A stretch of DNA of 64,000 nucleotides from Lepidurus packardi (lineage: Eukaryota > Arthropoda > Branchiopoda > Notostraca > Triopsidae). Location: the NCBI GenBank assembly GCA_023053545.1, contig JAKZAN010000001.1:2190565-2254564 (forward strand), written 5' to 3'. This document shows positions 38,801-50,400 of this stretch, piece by piece. The translations under genes were made by a program, and so were the position numbers. The first letter of the stretch is position 1. The number at the start of each line of letters is the position of its first letter. A model generated the notes under the pieces. The model was not told the DNA's origin and did no database searches. It saw only the letters and a program-made list of their open reading frames with translations.

Positions 38801-40839
38801 GTTTTCCTATTCAAATTATTTTCTTTTTAAATTTTTATTTTGCATTTTAGGGAAGATGGTGGTAAATCGTTAGAATGGGACAGTGAAGGGTTGCCAGAGG
38901 ATGATGGAATACTCGAAGATCAAAATACAACCGTAGTTTTCCTTCCTATCCAGGAAGGAAGTAAAACAGCTATTAAACTCCAGGAGGAAGATGAAGGAAT
39001 GAGTCGAGAAGGAACAGTGAGTAGAAGTTGCACCGCGTCGCCTTTAACCATCAGGTATGTTAGAGTTGCGTTTAGTTGGGTTAAACTTTTTTGAGAAAAT
39101 ATTGAACTTGAATTTACTATAGATCAGCTAGCTCAGCAAAGGACAGCGGACAGATAAGACCTCGTAAATCCGAGGAAGAAAGATTGAAGAAACTGTGGAG
39201 TTCTGAAGAATCAGGGTATTTGGAAGATGTTTCAGAGTCTTCCACGTCGTTGCTACTTTCTGCTAGTACTTTATCCCCTTTATATGAACACAAGTAAGAC
39301 TTTTCAGTGTGTTTTTCAGTTACATTCAAGTAGTTTTTTGTGATTGAAGAAGTATTAATTTTGGTAGTTTCATAGCAATAATGAAACATGTCGTTCATTG
39401 CTCTTTTCCAGAGAGCGAATGTCTTTATCGGTCGCCAGTACTTCCGTTGCTAGCAGTTGCTTAGCCACGCCCTCGCCCTTTCTAAGTCCTGCCACTCCCC
39501 TAGAAGTATCCGTGGTGCGACGTAGAGAAAAACGATCACAAGATAACCAAAAAAATCAGGAAAATCGAGATTCGGCTTACTCAGAAGATGGGGGCGTGGC
39601 TTTTGGTCTAGAAGCTTTGTCCACCCCTATGCTGATCAGCACTTTTGCTGAATCTCTCTGGCAAGGACAAACTCTTCGAGCTTTCTCTGTGAAACAGGTT
39701 AGAAACAAGAAAAATGAGAATAATGTTTATTGATTCGTGTAATTACGTTTTATTGTTATTTTTTATTACTATTAATATATGTATTGTTCTTTTCTTTTAT
39801 TGGATTTTCGGTAGGGATATGCGGAAGTGGCTGATATCACCCAGTGCCAAAGGATGCGCCGGGTACGACCTGATAACTACGGAGTATTACGTGCAGCTTT
39901 GTGTCAAATGGTTGGCTGTGGCATCCCGTTGCCCAGTCCTGCTCTCACCTTCCATTGTTTGGAAGAAGCATGGAACCGTGGCGATACTTGGATACAGGAG
40001 TGGAGCTTTGGCCATAAATTGCCCTATGGTGCTACCAACGTACTTCAAGGCATGAAAGATTGCTTGGATGACCTCCAAAATCTGGTGCGTTTTAATTGTG
40101 TACCCTGCACTTCACTTGCCATGTTTCTAATTCTTTTTTTTTTTATTTATTTTTTAATTAGGAGATTCAGATTTCAAGCATGGATGAGCCAAAACTGGAG
40201 ACAGTAGCAATGCTCTTGAATGGGGACGCAGAATTGGACTTGCGTTGCATGGAAGCTATAAAATTGCACATGCTTGCTTCCGCCTTGAGTTTACACATGA
40301 CTGATGCATTGGGCGACGCAGTTCCTTTATTTGCTTTGCTACTATTTTCGCGCGGAGGGTCTGAAACACCCCGGGATTTGATGAATAACTACCTAGATCC
40401 CGTAGGAGACTCATTAGCACTCGGCGAGGTAATAATTAGCATGCAGAATTAAGCGTATCTAATTTCCTATTTTTATTTTTAAAAAATACGAACGCATCAG
40501 AGGAATTATCGAGAGGTAGAGTGTTTCTCTTTTACTATAGCTTATAAACTCGTTGATTTTTATGTACCCTTCATTTGTTATTTGGAGCTTGCAAATTTCC
40601 ATGTAGTCATAGACTAGAGTTATCAAAATTGAACTTTCCTTTTGTTTTGTTTTTATCAGGTGGAACTGTATCTTTTAAGCTACACATTGGATATCACGCT
40701 GCAGGTGCTAAGACCCACTGCCTCGGGCAATGAGGAGTTTCGTACGTTATTTCCGGACTCGGAAACTCCCTCACAAAGACCGTTGATCACGATAGTTGCT
40801 GACGACGACCGCCAATTCAGCATCCCGGTGGGGGACTGA
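35885..40839 (+). CDS. Membrane-anchored OTULIN-like protein, probable pseudo-deubiquitinase
   Basis: Probable exons: 35885-35912, 36254-36352, 36403-36477, 36803-37105, 37180-37466, 37747-38663, 38851-39054, 39123-39293, 39412-39697, 39815-40084, 40162-40428, 40660-40839, giving about 1028 residues. The first three exons are less certain. A hydrophobic segment (VVFLLGIGGLICYKLY, about 171-189) is followed by a strongly basic stretch and then an acidic run, so one transmembrane helix is likely. A long Ser/acidic linker follows, with a short possible coiled coil (LENLEKELSHVKHN). The last 240 residues match the OTULIN/OTULINL domain: RVRPDNYGVLRAAL, LLFSRGGSETP, VELYLLSYTLDITLQV and IVADDDRQFSIPV. 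OTULIN has DNYC and DDRHYN as its catalytic Cys, His and Asn. Here these are Gly, Gln and Ser, so Met1-ubiquitin hydrolysis is not expected. Vertebrate OTULINL is also membrane-bound and inactive. The linker and N-terminus are not recognised. Confidence 0.82.
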
Positions 40840-41331
40840 AAACAGTCCGTAACCTGGAAGTCCTACGGGCGAAGCAAAACGCATGCGCGCAATAGTGCAC
40901 TTGTTGAACTGGTGTTTTTACCAAAGAACTGTAGAAAAGCATTTAGAAAATTTGTCAAAGCTAAACCTGAGAGGCAGCTAGGCTAACCTTTTTTTTTTTT
41001 AAAGAAAATGTGTTTGGCGAGTAGGGCAGTCTAGTGTTTTAAAGGACCTTGTAACTGTAAATTCAGTATATGTACATAAAACTGTAGGGATTATTGTGAT
41101 TTATGAAAAGAGCTTAACGGCACAGTGTAGGTATTTTGAGCTTCGTTAGGCATTTTTTTCTAGGTCGACAGTATTACAATAGTAGTAAAGACAGCGAGTT
41201 CAATATGAGAGTAGCTGTATTGTGGCAACAAAGCACGTTTATTTGCTATACATATCTTTTTACTGGATATGTAAAGTGTAGCAATAAACTAAGCGATTGA
41301 ATAAGAGTTGACTAAAGATTTAAAAATTGAG
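40840..41331. other. Convergent gap, OTULIN-like gene and MRPS21
   Basis: 492 bases between two convergent stop codons. A plus-strand AATAAA lies at 41283-41288 and a minus-strand AATAAA (TTTATT on plus) at 41238-41243, so the two 3' ends may overlap. No coding sequence is seen. Confidence 0.5.
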
Positions 41332-41763
41332 TTATGAGCATCCTGGAAACGGATCTAGTCGATTAGTCCGCATTACGAATTGGATTTTTCTGGCCATATC
41401 TTCGTTGTAGATAGCTTTGCATTTTTCGTAATTGATTCTGCGTCTCGTCTTTAATAAAACAGGAATTACTGATTTCTGTAATTTGTTGACAATTTACAGA
41501 ATTTTATATTTACCTGGAAAGGTTTTTCGTATCGACGTGTCCTGCGAAATTGGTCGAACCATCCTTCAGCACCCATAATCCTACGGAATAGTAGAAAATA
41601 ACGCAATTTTATACAGTTTTACCTTTTAATGATGGGGGATTCATTGTTGCAAGTGCAAAATGAAACAAACTTACCTGTTAATCGTGCGACAGGCCTCTTC
41701 CACGTTATTCTCGTTCACGAAGACAGTCCTGGCAACAAACTGGGCATGTCTTTGCATACTCAT
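41332..41763 (-). CDS. MRPS21: Mitochondrial ribosomal protein bS21m
   Basis: Exons, in transcript order: 41763-41675, 41580-41514, 41448-41332, giving 90 residues (88 from the second ATG). The sequence follows human MRPS21 throughout: [20 protein letters not shown], then [48 protein letters not shown] and DPFPGC at the end. It is a small-subunit mitochondrial ribosome protein. The second ATG (41757) matches the family start best; the first adds MS. Confidence 0.93.
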
Positions 41764-42005
41764 TTTTGCGAACCACTGTCGTTTGTCTTGATGTGCAGTT
41801 TTATTCACGTTTTATTTGTTTATACAGCATAGATTTGCTGTATTCTGTAACTTCACCTGTACTGGTTAGGGTACGCTTTCAGTTTCAGCCCACTTCGAAC
41901 TGCGAACCATAGTTTAAAATGCGAACAGCAATGAAAAGCGTTTGAAACTGGAAACTAATTTCCGGATTTAAAATATTCGTCGACAGTACATTCCAATACA
42001 TATTG

Positions 42006-42209
42006 TCATGAACCGTCATGATTGTACAGCCTCCCAGTCCCATCTCTCCGTTTCTTTGTATACCTCTTCTCCAACCCTACGTCGTAGTCGTGGTAAGTGA
42101 AAGCAATCTCTAAGTAATCGTCATGAGGACGTTCTTTAAGAGAAACCGCGGTACCCAAGTATAAAAAGGGGCCGATTGGCCATGTAGGGGGCAGAGAACG
42201 TGTAGCCAT
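42006..42209 (-). CDS. Small unrecognised ORF, 67 residues
   Basis: A single open frame begins MATRSLPPTWPIGPF and ends in YNHDGS. It is GC-richer than the DNA on either side and lies alone between MRPS21 and the LIG4 stop, on the same strand. It has no signal peptide or membrane segment; it is rich in Tyr, Asp, Arg and Lys. I do not recognise the family. It could be a genuine small protein, one exon of a larger gene, or chance. No convincing partner exon was found within a few hundred bases. Confidence 0.35.
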   Translation of the reverse strand: MATRSLPPTWPIGPFLYLGTAVSLKERPHDDYLEIAFTYHDYDVGLEKRYTKKRRDGTGRLYNHDGS

Positions 42210-42386
42210 GGAAGACTTAAATACAGTGAAATGGCTAAATTTAGACGTATTCCTGCAATATTTGAAGCTTAAAAAATTTTTAAGACTATTATTTGATTAT
42301 AGACTCTATTAACACAACATAAATAAAATAGGTGAACTGATTGTTAAACACGACTTATCACACAAAAGTAAGCATCAGGTACGAAC

Positions 42387-45300
42387 CTACATATTCGAAG
42401 GATAATAAACTCGTTCTTCCAAAACGCGGCCTGCTTCAATGCTATTTTGTACCCAATGATACCTCACTAAATGAAATTTCTTCTTTCTGTTCCAGTTAAT
42501 CTCTTTCGCAACTCCCAAATCCGAAATCCTGCAATATTCAAAGTAAAATCTATTTCTCGAAATTTAACTTCAGTTTTCACTTTACCCATTCCAAATGACA
42601 TGTGTCACGTCATCAGTTAGCTCAGTCGTCACTTCCGCTCCATAGATCTTCAGCTCCAACATAACCCTGTCCATGTCTGGGTAGTTTGACCGCCAATTTG
42701 CATCCAAAACGGTTGTATCCACATAAACTTTGCATAAACGAAATACTGCGTATTTGTAGGACCGAGAAAAATTCTCGTACTCAACATCAGCAATCTCTTC
42801 TCGCTGCAACAACGGGGGGTTGATCTTAAAACGAAAAATAGACAAATGGACAGTACGAGATGAACTGCTAGAAAAAATATTTAATTCCGTAGAATTACCA
42901 GTTCTTGTACACGACGTAGTGCAAACTCTAAGCTTTCTTTCGTAGCAGGCTCCGTAAAATTATCACCAAAACGGTCAAAATGAAGTGCCATTTGATCTTC
43001 GCTTCGTTGAGTGGCTTTCCACACATCTACCGGACTAAATGGAATCAACTTGCAAGCATTCAAGCACCTAATTAGCCAATCAGCTCGAATCAAGTCATAT
43101 TTCCCAGAGACGATCAAACTTTGAACCCGAATATCTTTCTTTGCTGCAATAACACAAAACGTATCTTCTCCTAGGGGGAATAAATATGAAAAATTAGGAA
43201 TAATGAAATTTTTGTTTACAAAGTTTAATCAGTTACCTGCATTTTGAACACATGTTCCTCCATGTTCCACTACTTTTTTCATTAAGGCAGTACGATCCAT
43301 CTCCTTGGTCCCATTAATGATAAAGAATTCTTTGCCCTTGAGGAATTCTGAAACCTAAAAGACATAGGGTACATGTGATACCTAAATAAATAAAAATACA
43401 CAAAATACTTTTGAAACGGCCGAAATATCCACAGGTTGAAACTGAGAAGCAAGCATAAAACTCGGCTTAGCAGGACTATTTTCCGATTTTCGCTTTTTGC
43501 CTCCATGGTGTTCCCCATTGTCAGAGTAAAGGCGATTAGCCAATTTCCCTTCTGCCATCTTTAATATTTATTTAGAGCGAAAACAAATAAAAGAGAAAAG
43601 CAAGAAAATTACTTGACGTAACGTGGCGAACTCTGTGACAGTCATACACTCATGCCACGGCTTATCATAACGAACATGCTCTACCCTCGGAAACCGTAAG
43701 GTATACCCCATTTTATATGCATCGCTAGCCACAATTTCACCTGCTTTCACCTGAAATAAAAACTTATTATTATTAATAACGTTTTCCAAGGATAAGTTAA
43801 GTTTATATTGCCTCTACGATGTAAGATTTCTCCGGCTCGATCCAAAGGTCAGGTTTTTCCTTAGTCCAGACGATGTTGCTAGGGCAACTTTCTTTCCTAG
43901 CAACAGCGTTCCAATGTGGAGCCAAATTTAGCATCAATCTATTTAATGTTTCGTCTGAATAACCTGATCCGACTCGCGTAAGCGAGTAAAAGAACAAAGG
44001 TTTGCCTACAAACTTTTCTTTTAAAGTTTACACTTGAATCTGAAGTAAAGTACCTGTTATGGGGTCTTGAACAGCTACGGCCAATAAAAACTTGCTTAAA
44101 TAATCCCGACGTCTTCCCTGACCATAATATCCGCCCACAATAAGCAAATCCAGGTGATCCATCATCCCATCTATGTACTAACAAATTTACGTACAAGCTT
44201 AGATTTGAAATTAAATTTCTTAAATGAATTTTAAGAATACTTCGGGTTTAATTTTTGCCCAGCCTCCTTTACGAATGTTGGGCTTGTAAATCGAGTCAGG
44301 TTGCTTTAAAATTATCCCTTCTTCTCTGGTCTCAATGGCTCGATTGAGCATATCAATTGCTTCTTGCCTAAAAAATGGGCTTCAATCAGTAAAAATAGCT
44401 TTAAATAGTTTTTGTAAGGTTCGAAGTACTTTGTGGACGCAATTTTACGATCTGCTAATGCCAAGCGTCCTTCCAAAGGTTTGAAGACCTTGTCCAAGTA
44501 TTTTAGGCGTTCACGGAGGGGCAGACTAGACAATACTTTACGGTTATACATGAGAATGTCAAAGACGACAAAATATGGCTGGAAAGTGCTTTCAGGCCGT
44601 AAAGATTTGACATCCAAATTAGCTCCTAAGAACCAAATTTTAAATTAAGACGACGAGCAGGCAGTTGTAGGTTACACTAATACCTTTTGATATAATAAAG
44701 TTTTTGATTTTGTCCCAGACGAGCATTTCTCCGTCCAGAATGCAAGATTCCACTTCAGGATTGAACTGAGAGGCAATAAAAGGAGTTAAAGAGCCCTCTG
44801 CATTGCTTCCACCAAATTTATTAGTGTAATCAAAGCCATTCCTATTCAAAATGCAAACAAAATTTTGCACAAAATAAATTTATAAAATAAGAGAATAATA
44901 AATAGAAATATTTTACCTAGAGAAGAATTTGAAGGCATTGCCTTGTTTATGGAGTTGAAATCTCTCGCCATCAAACTTAGTTTCAATGTAGAAAGGCTTT
45001 CTATCCATAGCAACTTCTACGTTGTTTAAGTTGACAGTTTTGTCAGCCAACATAGGCCGAAAACAATCGAATAAAGAGACACTTTTCTCTTCTAACCGGA
45101 CTGCAGGGTCTCTTAGTTCCATACAAACCTAAACAGCGTAAAAAATTTATCCTGTTAACATTTGCTATTACAAACCTTAAGATAATTACCTTTTTAAGAT
45201 CATTGCGAGTGTCGTGTAATTCTTTTGCGTCTGGATGGAATATTTCCATAATAGCGTCTTTTCCCAGCCCAAGTCTAAACTCTCTCTTGAGAATTATCCG

Positions 45301-46012
45301 AATAAGCCACTTCTGTTCTTCGGCCGACATATGAGTGACTAACACCTTCAGATTTTCTTGTTTCTTCTCTAATAAGGAATAATTCTGCTTCTTGAATGGT
45401 AAAAAATTGGAAATTTCAATGCTACCTTGGTCTTTGTCGGCGAAACCTGCGGCCACAGCGTCCAAACGATCATTGACTTCTTCAATGGATAAGTTGCCAC
45501 GTTTCGGGCATCGATTTTTTAAAACCAGGTAGGCTTGATCAGCAAAATTGTTGGTCGAATGGGTTGATCTAGGAGCTCTGTGTTTAAAAGTGCATTTAAA
45601 TTACTCTTTCCATTAAGAACTTTGCAAGCATACTTATACGAAAGGAGTTTTTGAGCGTCATTTCCTTCTTTGGGCAACGCTAAAATACCAACATAAAGCC
45701 GGGCTAAAGTAACTTCTTGGACCCCGTAGCTAGTTCGGGCTCTGTCTAATGATGGAAGCAATAGGCGGAGTACCGGAAACAAACTCTCATCCTAATGAAA
45801 AATAAACTAATAAATAAAAATTTTATACAACACAGACGACAGAGAATAGTTACCATATCAGGAGAAGTTTTAAGTCGTTCTCGGTAAGCAGCGAAATAAT
45901 CCGAGAGTATTTTTCGTTTCGAAATTTTCTTGTCAGATTTGTTTGTCTTGTGAATTTTTTCGCATAGTTCCGCAAGCTCACTAAATGGAATTTGTGAAGC
46001 GACAGAAGCCAT
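42387..46012 (-). CDS. LIG4: DNA ligase IV
   Basis: Exons, in transcript order: 46012-45854, 45791-45634, 45577-45190, 45128-44917, 44841-44684, 44625-44430, 44367-44241, 44177-44054, 44005-43812, 43750-43613, 43558-43409, 43354-43237, 43170-42899, 42824-42586, 42528-42387. The 15 exons give 924 residues (human 911). This ATP-dependent ligase joins double-strand breaks in non-homologous end joining with XRCC4. The adenylation motif is [15 protein letters not shown], with the catalytic Lys near residue 286. Other blocks are [49 protein letters not shown] and [19 protein letters not shown]. Two C-terminal BRCT regions follow, the first ending DWLIRCL-like and the second near YVDTTVLD to HWVQNSIE, with the XRCC4-binding linker between. 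The ninth intron appears to use a GC donor. The start codon lies 374 bases from the divergent SIAH start. Confidence 0.95.
43751..43811 (-). other. Probable GC-AG intron in LIG4
   Basis: Homology wants YIVE joined to [10 protein letters not shown]. That requires a donor GAG|GCAATA at 43811-43810 and an acceptor CAG ending at 43751. A GT donor six bases earlier (ATC|GTAGAG) is also in phase and would drop two residues. Confidence 0.55.
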
Positions 46013-46386
46013 TTTTAGGTTAAAATGTACGCTTTCACGAGAATTCGCTCATAATAACATCAAAATAAACTTTGAACAGGTCCGATACTATTCGTACATA
46101 ATAAAAACGTGTATTCGCAGTTTAATTTCCAGAACTTCGCTATTCAGTAGAACCGGGATTCACTGCATTCCCCCAAAAGCCAAAGTTTACCTTCACTCTT
46201 GTGGTTCTTTGTCTCAAAACAGAAAACTCAAATGTTGTATTCTACCAAATTTATACCATTAGAACCCCAAGGAAACTTTCACGTAAATATAAGCTAGCTT
46301 ATCGAAAAAAGTAAGTAATTAACGTATTTGTCTACTTTTGCGCCCTAGTAAGAAAAAACGCTGCAGTAGAGTGGATACTTTAGCGA
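46013..46386. promoter_or_regulatory. Probable bidirectional promoter, LIG4/SIAH
   Basis: 374 bases separate the divergent start codons of LIG4 and SIAH. No strong core element stands out. Confidence 0.45.
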
Positions 46387-47531
46387 ATGAGTCGGCCTAC
46401 TACACTTCATAGGATGACTTCAAAATCGCGAAATGCTACAGCGACTATGATTCCCACCACTGCAGCCGGAGGACTCAGCTCCGTGATCCCCACCGCGGAT
46501 TTGGCTAGTTTTTTTGAATGTCCCGTCTGTTTTGAATACGTTTTGCCCCCCATCCTACAGTGCCATAGTGGGCACTTGGTTTGCTCCAACTGCAGGCCGA
46601 AACTAACATGCTGTCCCACTTGTCGAGGCAGTTTGGGTAAAAAAAAGCGTCCTTAAGAGTTTAGTATTTTTGCCTTAATCTTTACGTTAAAAGGCAATAT
46701 CCGCAACTTGGCCATGGAGAAAGTAGCGTCTACAGTGTTTTTCCCCTGCAAATACGTTACTTCAGGGTGCTCGGCCTCCATGCTCCACACCGAGAAAGGA
46801 GAGCACGAAGAAACCTGCGAATTTCGACCATACTCCTGTCCGTGTCCTGGTGCTTCCTGCAAATGGCAAGGGTCTTTAGAGCAAGTCATGCCGCACCTGG
46901 TGAGTCAACACCGCTCCATCACCACTTTACAGGGCGAAGACATTGTCTTCCTCGCCACCGACATCAATCTACCTGGTGCCGTTGACTGGGTCATGATGCA
47001 GTCCTGCTTTGGTCATCACTTTATGCTTGTTTTAGAGAAGCAGGAAAAATACGATGGTTTGCAACAATTTTTCGCCATCGTCCAACTCATCGGTACTCGC
47101 AAGCAAGCAGAAAGCTTTGCCTACCGGTAAAATTTTAAACATTATTTCCAAAACCAATTGTTATTCGAATTTAATTTAAGTACAGGTTTACGCAATGTGC
47201 GAACTAAAGTAGTTACAATGACACTATTTTAGCACAAGAATCCTGATCTGAATGAGTCAGCGCATGATTACAATTGATCTGATTATGAAGAGAGTTATAA
47301 ATATACTTATAAGAATATGCATTTATTTGTATTCCGGATTTTCTTTCACCAAGGCTGGAACTTAGTGGACATCGTCGCCGACTCACATGGGAAGCCACGC
47401 CCCGTTCGATCCACGAAGGCGTATCATCAGCAATTCTTAATTCAGATTGCCTCGTATTTGATACCAGCATTGCACAGTTATTCGCTGATAACGGAAATTT
47501 GGGAATCAATGTCACGATTTCCATGTGTTAA
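46387..47531 (+). CDS. SIAH1: SIAH-type RING E3 ubiquitin ligase
   Basis: Exons: 46387-46636, 46694-47126, 47354-47531, giving 286 residues (human SIAH1 282). The RING finger spans about residues 45-80 with Cys45 and Cys48 ([15 protein letters not shown], then [14 protein letters not shown]). Two SIAH zinc fingers follow ([31 protein letters not shown]). The TRAF-like substrate-binding domain carries [41 protein letters not shown] and the family end [16 protein letters not shown] proteins ubiquitinate substrates carrying the VxP degron. The family has one or two vertebrate paralogues, so SIAH1 is used for the ancestral gene. All junctions are in phase. Confidence 0.96.
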
Positions 47532-50400
47532 TAAGCAAAGATCTTGTCCCATTCCCAATTAATATTATACCCACGCCCCCCAAGATTGGGAGGAAAATCA
47601 GAAGTGTAAATTTCCGTAGGTATAAGAGAAAATCAGCCCAGGTTTCTAAAAATTTAACAAATGGTGTGATACAAGCTCCTTTATCACCAATATTTTTTGT
47701 TTTTTTTCAGAAGTGACTTTTTTAACACGAGTGAGAGCATGTGGGTGTGTCTTACGGCCGTGCAGCTGTGATAGAAACAAGGGGCGTGGCCCATAATTGC
47801 ATACAATTTGAGTACGAATGTGTAATTTAAAACTACATGTATGGGGTTCATTTGAACGTCAATGAAATGCTAAAATAATTACTGTAAAATTAAATAAAAT
47901 TTCCGAAAATTAGGGAATATATAATATTTTTTTATCATTTGATACTAGAAATTACATCGAATAGGAATACTAACTTAACGAACAGTTAATTATTTATTTA
48001 TTTAAAAAAAAATTAAACAAGCAATCGTGCACACAATAGTCAACGATTGCGAATTTTAGCCTATAAAACCACAAGGAATAGGCTTCATAGCTCCGAATTC
48101 CTCACTGCTCTGTTACTGTAGCTAGCTTCGTATCTTAGGAATACATTAAGTTGAATTTCACGACAAGTAACATACAATAACAGTGTACAAAAATGGTAAA
48201 AAAACAAACGTACCATTGTAGCGAACATCAGAGCAATCGGAATTGTAGCGAACATTTTCGTTTGTTTACGTCATCAATTCCTTTCAGCACCGCAACGTGT
48301 CCACGAGCTTTGGTTACGTTACGCGTTACCATAAGTTAGTCCAGTACCAAATATTAGATAATTAGAAAGTCAATAATCTCGCAGCGAAATACATGTATTT
48401 GCAGTTCTCTGCTTTCATTTCGATTAAAAGTCTGTCATTGTTTACATATTCCCTAAGCCCCTTTCAAGAGTATCTCCCAAGACAATCACTTGACCTTCTT
48501 AAGCAGCTGTCGTATACTCGTGCCAAGTGATTAACTGGTCATTAATTTCCCCTTTCCTTACTCGCCCAAAATTTTGGGCGGAGCACGCATGCAGAAAGGC
48601 GAGGGGAAAGGAAAAGAAGCGAAGGAAGAAAAGGTTTAAGACAAAAGGTTCAAACCCCGCAGGATTGGGACCCCCCATTGGGTTCCCCCACCAACCTACT
48701 GATAAAATCCATCAGGGAGGATGAAAAGTGACATATTAATCGACAGTTGTTTTGCCTTTTCCCTTCAAGTCCATGCAACTCAAGCTCTCCAAACCTACCA
48801 CGTCTGGACGAAAAACCTTAGGCAAAACCGGTTCGAGTTCAAATATCCCCCTCTTAACTTAACCATGTCCAACTTTAGTCATCCAGGTGTACACGACAAT
48901 CTATCGCCAATCTGCATCTGAAGCTGGGCCAGACTTACCTTTGGCTCATGGTAATTTTTTTCTTCACCTGTCTATCCCCCACCTTACCCTCCCCTTTCAC
49001 CCTTCAGCCAGCCTCGTTTACCTGTCTCAAGCAAAGGGAAATTTTCCGGAGGAGGTGTGTATGTAAAACTTGGCATGTGTTAAGCAAGACATATACCCTG
49101 GGCAAACAGCAAAAACAGGTTTTAGGAGCTCCCCATGGGTTTGAGAACTCTGTCTTTCTCTTTATCTGGCTTCGCCTCTTTTTGAACCCAAATTTCCCAG
49201 AGAGCTCAGAGACTTTTGTGAGCGTGAGTGTGTGTGAAGCATGGTCTTGTCAGACACGACGAACACGACAGCCCTGACACCCCAAAAGCCAGGCTCTTGG
49301 GAGAAGATCTTTACTGGGCAAGCCGAGTTGAGTGTTGGAAGAGGAGAGGCAATTGGCGGTGAGTGAACTTGGAGTGTTGGGGACGGACACAAAAGCTTTT
49401 CGGAGTCAGTGCAGCCTCAGCCATTGCGCTCGTTGCTCCGTTGCGTTGTTCTGTGTTCCTCCTACGCAGCCAAACGTCACGAACATTGATTTTTGTCTCA
49501 AAGCTACCGTAAGAGTATATCTTTTTCTTGGCCAGTGGGTTGGCGTGGACTCGGTATCAGCTAGCACCTGGCAGTTGCTTGCATATTTAGTGGAATAGGA
49601 AAAGAAAAGTGTGCACAGTTTTTGCGGGCCCATGAGTGGGCAAAAGTGCCCCGCCCAGTTAGCTGCAAAACCTTTGAATTTAAAATGAGCTAAATTTGTT
49701 TCGGAAATCGCGTGTCAGAAAAACTTAGCCGTAGATTGAATTTGAAATCCAGAAAAAAAAACATTGAGGCGAAAACTTAGGAAAATTACGAAAAAGATGT
49801 CGAGGAAATATATCTAAAACTAAACTTGAAAAGCAAACGTTTGACTTAGATAATTTGAAGTGATTCACCCTATCCATTAAAATTGTGCATTTAACCCGAG
49901 AAAAATTCCTCTTATGTACGTGACTTACGGGAAAACTTGAGAACAAACAAATCGTAGTTTTGAGTTAAGGAATCTCCGTTGAAATTCATGTTGAAACAAA
50001 AACGGTAAACAAAGTGATTCGAAAACTGAAACACCCGACGTCGAAGGTCACTGAATAACCTGCGAGTCATTCGAGTATCGTTTCTTAATTAAAACCAGCC
50101 ATTAACCCAAACCTCCAAACTCGGATTTCATATAGGCGCGAATACTGAGAAAATACTGACAACACCGTAACTCAAGCTCGAAAGTCGTGTTTAAACCACC
50201 CACAAACGATAGTGACATTATCCAAAATCCGAGATTCTTCAGAAAAAAAACCCTAATAGTCTTGTGTTTTAAACAAAACTCTTGAATAGTAAACTGTTGC
50301 TTATAGCCATAAAGCTGTCTTTCAACCTATATCGATGAGCAAAAACTTCGACGATTCGTTAAACATTCGAAAGACTCGAGTACAAATAAATAATCCGAAA
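47532..50400. promoter_or_regulatory. Large intergenic region upstream of SFRP
   Basis: About 2.9 kb with no recognisable coding sequence. 48580-49660 is GC-richer, with a purine-rich tract (about 48600-48640) and a pyrimidine-rich tract (about 48955-49020), and may hold promoter or 5' leader sequence. 49680-50330 is AT-rich. Open frames such as 48948-49277 and 49332-49598 lack domains. Confidence 0.4.

Noticed and set aside
48647-48657. tRNA-like B-box GGTTCAAACCC
   Set aside because: No A-box lies at the right distance upstream and no cloverleaf can be drawn.
48948-49633. Open frames up to 109 codons upstream of SFRP
   Set aside because: They are rich in Phe, Ser, Thr and Cys with no domain and no good splice partner. 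They may be untranslated leader sequence.
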